This document shows positions 61,666 through 64,000 of a stretch of DNA of 64,000 nucleotides, one piece after another. The first letter of the stretch is position 1. Every line of letters begins with the position of its first letter. The position numbers and the translations under genes were made by a program. Under the pieces are notes generated by a model. The model had not been told where the DNA came from. It worked only from the letters and a program-made list of their open reading frames with translations, and searched no databases. This DNA comes from Methylobacteriaceae bacterium (GTDB lineage Bacteria > Pseudomonadota > Alphaproteobacteria > Rhizobiales > Beijerinckiaceae). The stretch covers positions 62,001 to 126,000 of the forward strand of contig JACKJE010000005.1 in NCBI GenBank assembly GCA_020638135.1. Reading direction: 5' to 3'.

Positions 61666-62727
61666 ATGCGTTCATACGACGTCACCGTTTTTGATGGCCC
61701 ACTCGCGCTCAACGAGCGGCCGACCCCTGAGCCGACGGGCGAGGAAGTGCTGGTGAAGATCACCGCCGCCGGCGTGTGCCATTCGGACATCCATATCTGC
61801 GAGGGATTTTACGATCTGGGCTCCGGCAAGAAGCTCAATATGGGCGATCGTGGCGTGAAGCTGCCGCTCACCATGGGGCATGAGATTGCCGGCGAGATGG
61901 TGTCGGGCGGGCCGGACGCGGGCCCGGTGAAGGCCGGCGAAAAGGTCGTCGTCTTCCCGTGGATCGGCTGCGGCAAATGCGCGGTCTGCGCGCGCGGCGA
62001 CGAGAACATCTGCTTGCAGTCGCGGTTCCTCGGCGTGTTCCGCGGCGGCGGCTACGCCACGCATGTGATCGTGCCCGCCAAGCGCTATTGCCTGCCGATT
62101 GGCGACATGGACACGTCGGTGGCCGCGCCCTACGCCTGCTCGGGCCTGACCACCTACAGCGCGCTGAAGAAGATCGGCGCGAAAATCTATGCGCGCGAGC
62201 CGATCGTCGTGATCGGCGCCGGCGGCCTCGGGCTGATGTGCCTGACGCTGATGAAGGCGATGGGCGCTCATGGCGCGATCGTGGTGGACGTCAATCCGGC
62301 GAGCCGCGAGGCCGCGATGAAGGCCGGGGCGCTCGCCGCCATCGACCCCAAGGCGCCGGACGCTGTCGCCGCGATCCGCAAGATGACGCCGGACGGCGCG
62401 GGCGCTGCGGCCGTGATCGATCTCGTCGGCGCGGGCGCGACCGTGCAGCTCGGCCTCGACGTGATGGCGCGCGGCGGGCGTGTGGTGGTCGTGGGCCTGA
62501 TGGGCGGCGAGGTCACGGTGCCGACGCCGACCATTCCGCAACGCGCGATGACACTGCAGGGGTCTTACGTCGGCAATCTCGAAGAGCTGAAGGAACTGAT
62601 GGCGCTCGTCGCCAAGGGCGGCGTGCCGCGCGTGCCGATGATCGAGCGCCCGCTCGATGAAGCCGACGCCTCGCTCAACGATCTTCGCGCGGGCAAGGTG
62701 GTCGGGCGGATTATCCTGAAGCCGTGA
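61666..62727 (+). CDS. Zinc-dependent alcohol dehydrogenase
   Basis: A 353-residue medium-chain dehydrogenase. Catalytic zinc ligands are Cys38 (GVCHSD), His72-Glu73 (GHEIAG) and a distal Cys (YACSGLTTYSAL). Structural zinc is held by Cys102, 105, 108 and 116 (GCGKCAVCARGDENIC). The nucleotide loop is VIGAGGLGLMCL, and the Asp in VVDVNPASREAA suggests NAD. GGGAGG precedes the ATG. The alcohol or aldehyde substrate is unknown. A palindromic repeat follows. Confidence 0.92.
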   Translation: MRSYDVTVFDGPLALNERPTPEPTGEEVLVKITAAGVCHSDIHICEGFYDLGSGKKLNMGDRGVKLPLTMGHEIAGEMVSGGPDAGPVKAGEKVVVFPWIGCGKCAVCARGDENICLQSRFLGVFRGGGYATHVIVPAKRYCLPIGDMDTSVAAPYACSGLTTYSALKKIGAKIYAREPIVVIGAGGLGLMCLTLMKAMGAHGAIVVDVNPASREAAMKAGALAAIDPKAPDAVAAIRKMTPDGAGAAAVIDLVGAGATVQLGLDVMARGGRVVVVGLMGGEVTVPTPTIPQRAMTLQGSYVGNLEELKELMALVAKGGVPRVPMIERPLDEADASLNDLRAGKVVGRIILKP

Positions 62728-62741
62728 GCCTTGCCCCTTGC

Positions 62742-62845
62742 CCCTCACGCTGAGGAGCGGCGCAGCCGCGTCTCGAAGCGCGAGGGGCAAAGCGCCAGAT
62801 GGAGCATGCTTCGAGACGGCCCTCCGGGCCTCCTCAGCATGAGGG
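62742..62845. repeat. Interspersed palindromic repeat, family B, copy 2
   Basis: The inverted repeat starts CCTCACGCTGAGGAGCGGCG and ends GGCCTCCTCAGCATGAGGG. It is related to the element at 12440-12540 by the shared TGAGGAGC and GTCTCGAAG blocks. It lies between the convergent alcohol dehydrogenase and yqgE genes. Confidence 0.82.
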
Positions 62846-62855
62846 CAGCAGGTGT

Positions 62856-63470
62856 TTACGCGTGCCCGGCCTCGCCCGAGAGGAACCCCGGGTCGACGCC
62901 CATCGACTTCAGCGCGCGGTCGTATTTTTTCTCGTGCCCGGCGTCGAAAATCAGCGCGGGATCGGCCGGGCCGGTCAGCCAGCCGTTGTGCAGCAATTCG
63001 TTCTCGAGCTGGCCCGGCCCCCAGCTCGCATAGCCCAAGGCGAGGGCCGCATGATGCGGGCCGACGCCGTCGGCGATGGCGCGCAGGATGTCGAGGGTCG
63101 CGGTCAGGCAGACGCCCTTGTCGATCGTGACCGTCGAATCGCCGGAGTTGAAATCGTCGCTGTGCAGAACGAAGCCGCGGCCGGATTCCATGGGACCGCC
63201 GCGCAGCACCTGCACGCCTTCCACTTCCGGCGGCAGGCGGATCGCGGCCTTCTGGTCGATCACCTTCAACTGCACCAGCAGATCCGGAAATGTGACCGAT
63301 TCCGACTTCTTGTTGATGACGATGCCCATCGCCCCTTCCGAGGAATGGGCGCACATGTAGATGACCGTGCGGGCAAAGCGCTCGTCGGGCATGGAAGGCA
63401 TGGCGACGAGCAGCTGGCCGTCGAGAAACACGCCTTCGTCAGATTTCCGCTTTGCTTTCTTGGCCGCCAT
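62856..63470 (-). CDS. yqgE: YqgE/AlgH-family protein
   Basis: A 204-residue YqgE/AlgH protein. FLDGQLLVAMPSMPDERFAR then VIYMCAHSSEGAMGIVINKK is the family signature, and LRGGPMESGRGFVLHS and ALGYASWGPGQLENELLHNGW are also present. AlgH was first tied to alginate regulation in Pseudomonas, but the molecular role is not known. It is divergent from the DsbD-like gene, with about 100 bases between the starts. Confidence 0.92.
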   Translation of the reverse strand: MAAKKAKRKSDEGVFLDGQLLVAMPSMPDERFARTVIYMCAHSSEGAMGIVINKKSESVTFPDLLVQLKVIDQKAAIRLPPEVEGVQVLRGGPMESGRGFVLHSDDFNSGDSTVTIDKGVCLTATLDILRAIADGVGPHHAALALGYASWGPGQLENELLHNGWLTGPADPALIFDAGHEKKYDRALKSMGVDPGFLSGEAGHA

Positions 63471-63573
63471 TCAGCCAAGGTAGTCACGATGCGCGACGGC
63501 GCCAAGGCGGCGCGCGCCGCCGCTCACGGGAAGTTCACTGGCGCGCGAGCAGGCGGGCGGCTAAACGGCTGAC

Positions 63574-64000
63574 ATGCGCAATTTCCGTCCGCTCGCAATC
63601 GCACTTCCTCTCGCCCTTCCACTCGCCCTTGCCCTCGGCGCGGCCGCGCAGGCTGGTCCGACCGACAAGGCGCGCGTCGCCTTCGTCTCCGGCGGCGGCC
63701 TGACGGAGGGCGCCTATCACACGGCGATCGTCGTCGAACTCGCGCCGAATACGACGACCTATTGGCGCAATCCCGGCGATGCCGGCTCGCCGCCGGTCTT
63801 CGATTTTTCCGCCTCGGTCAATCTCGCCTCGTTCGAGGTCGCCATGCCCGCGCCGAAGCGGATCGTGGAGGCCGGTCTCGACGTTTTCGGCTATCACGAT
63901 CGCGTCGCCTTCCCCGTGACGATCAAGCCCAACGAGGCCGGCAAACCGGTCGTCGCCGAACTGAAGATGGATTACGCCGCCTGCGAGAAAATCTGCGTTC
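63574..64000 (+). CDS. DsbD-like protein, N-terminal part
   Basis: The first 142 residues of a gene running off the window. A signal peptide (RPLAIALPLALPLALALGAA, AQA) leads to a domain with VVELAPNTTTYWRNPGDAGS, DFSASVNLASFEVAMPAPKR and the Cys pair YAACEKICV at the edge. This matches the N-terminal periplasmic domain of alphaproteobacterial DsbD/ScsB-like disulfide reductases, which receive electrons through membrane and thioredoxin domains further on. The rest is outside the window, so the full architecture is unknown. Confidence 0.75.
   Translation, partial: MRNFRPLAIALPLALPLALALGAAAQAGPTDKARVAFVSGGGLTEGAYHTAIVVELAPNTTTYWRNPGDAGSPPVFDFSASVNLASFEVAMPAPKRIVEAGLDVFGYHDRVAFPVTIKPNEAGKPVVAELKMDYAACEKICV

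Noticed and set aside
1..64000. tRNA, rRNA and riboswitch genes
   Set aside because: No cloverleaf-like block with a TTCGA loop and acceptor pairing, and no known riboswitch core, was noticed by eye in the intergenic regions; a dedicated scan could still find one.

Overview
The window is GC-rich, densely coded chromosomal DNA from an alphaproteobacterium, most likely of the order Hyphomicrobiales (Rhizobiales). The evidence is the rnhB-ccrM neighbour pair (ccrM encodes the cell-cycle GANTC methylase), the dxs-tlyA cluster, a SleB-type cell wall hydrolase, a PHA-system protein, MeaB, a LexA box of the alphaproteobacterial form GTTC-N7-GTTC, and many short palindromic repeats of the kind common in this order. 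The family cannot be fixed from sequence alone. No tRNA, rRNA, CRISPR array, transposase or prophage was recognised.

Layout. 0-8.8 kb: the 3' end of a polyprenyl diphosphate synthase gene (frameshifted here), an HpaB/AbfD-like flavoprotein, two isochorismatase-fold hydrolases (one a Tat-exported nicotinamidase), a methyltransferase, a class III CoA-transferase, an MpaB-type oxygenase and the SleB hydrolase. 8.8-10.1 kb: an islet with decayed frames bounded by short inverted repeats. 10.1-24.8 kb: housekeeping and acyl-CoA genes (PHA protein, TPR protein, paiB-like, ispE, ETF-QO, MFS, AcuI, Gre-like factor, LysR, threonylcarbamoyl-AMP synthase, crotonase, SRAP). 25.0-28.4 kb: a two-partner-secretion type outer-membrane transporter followed directly by a secreted proline-rich protein built of 87-bp tandem repeats. 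28.4-32.9 kb: dxs-HIT-tlyA-RNA methyltransferase operon. 33.0-38.5 kb: HdeD, ppdK, a mazEF-type module and meaB. 38.5-46.9 kb: P450, PucR-type regulator, GST and YCII pair, LysE, AmpG, a DNA glycosylase gene split by a composite palindromic element, and a zinc peptidase. 46.9-64 kb: SOS-box-preceded radical SAM gene, rnhB, ccrM, a lower-GC two-gene cassette, rhomboid, mutY, dciA-like, DsbA-like, smc, a TetR-regulated pair, alcohol dehydrogenase, yqgE and the start of a DsbD-like gene.

Functional links. dxs and ispE supply isoprenoid precursors that the polyprenyl synthase would consume. ETF-QO, AcuI, the CoA-transferase, the crotonase and MeaB point to active acyl-CoA and propionate-type metabolism. 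The DNA repair genes (mutY, the glycosylase, SRAP, the SOS-linked radical SAM gene) are scattered rather than grouped.

The most unusual items are these: the transporter plus 87-bp-repeat protein pair, with a frameshift in a C-run; the composite palindrome splitting the glycosylase gene; two hairpin elements with diverged stem sequence, each between convergent genes; and the unidentified low-GC cassette beside ccrM. Several frameshifts lie in G or C runs, so sequencing error must be excluded before they are read as biology.
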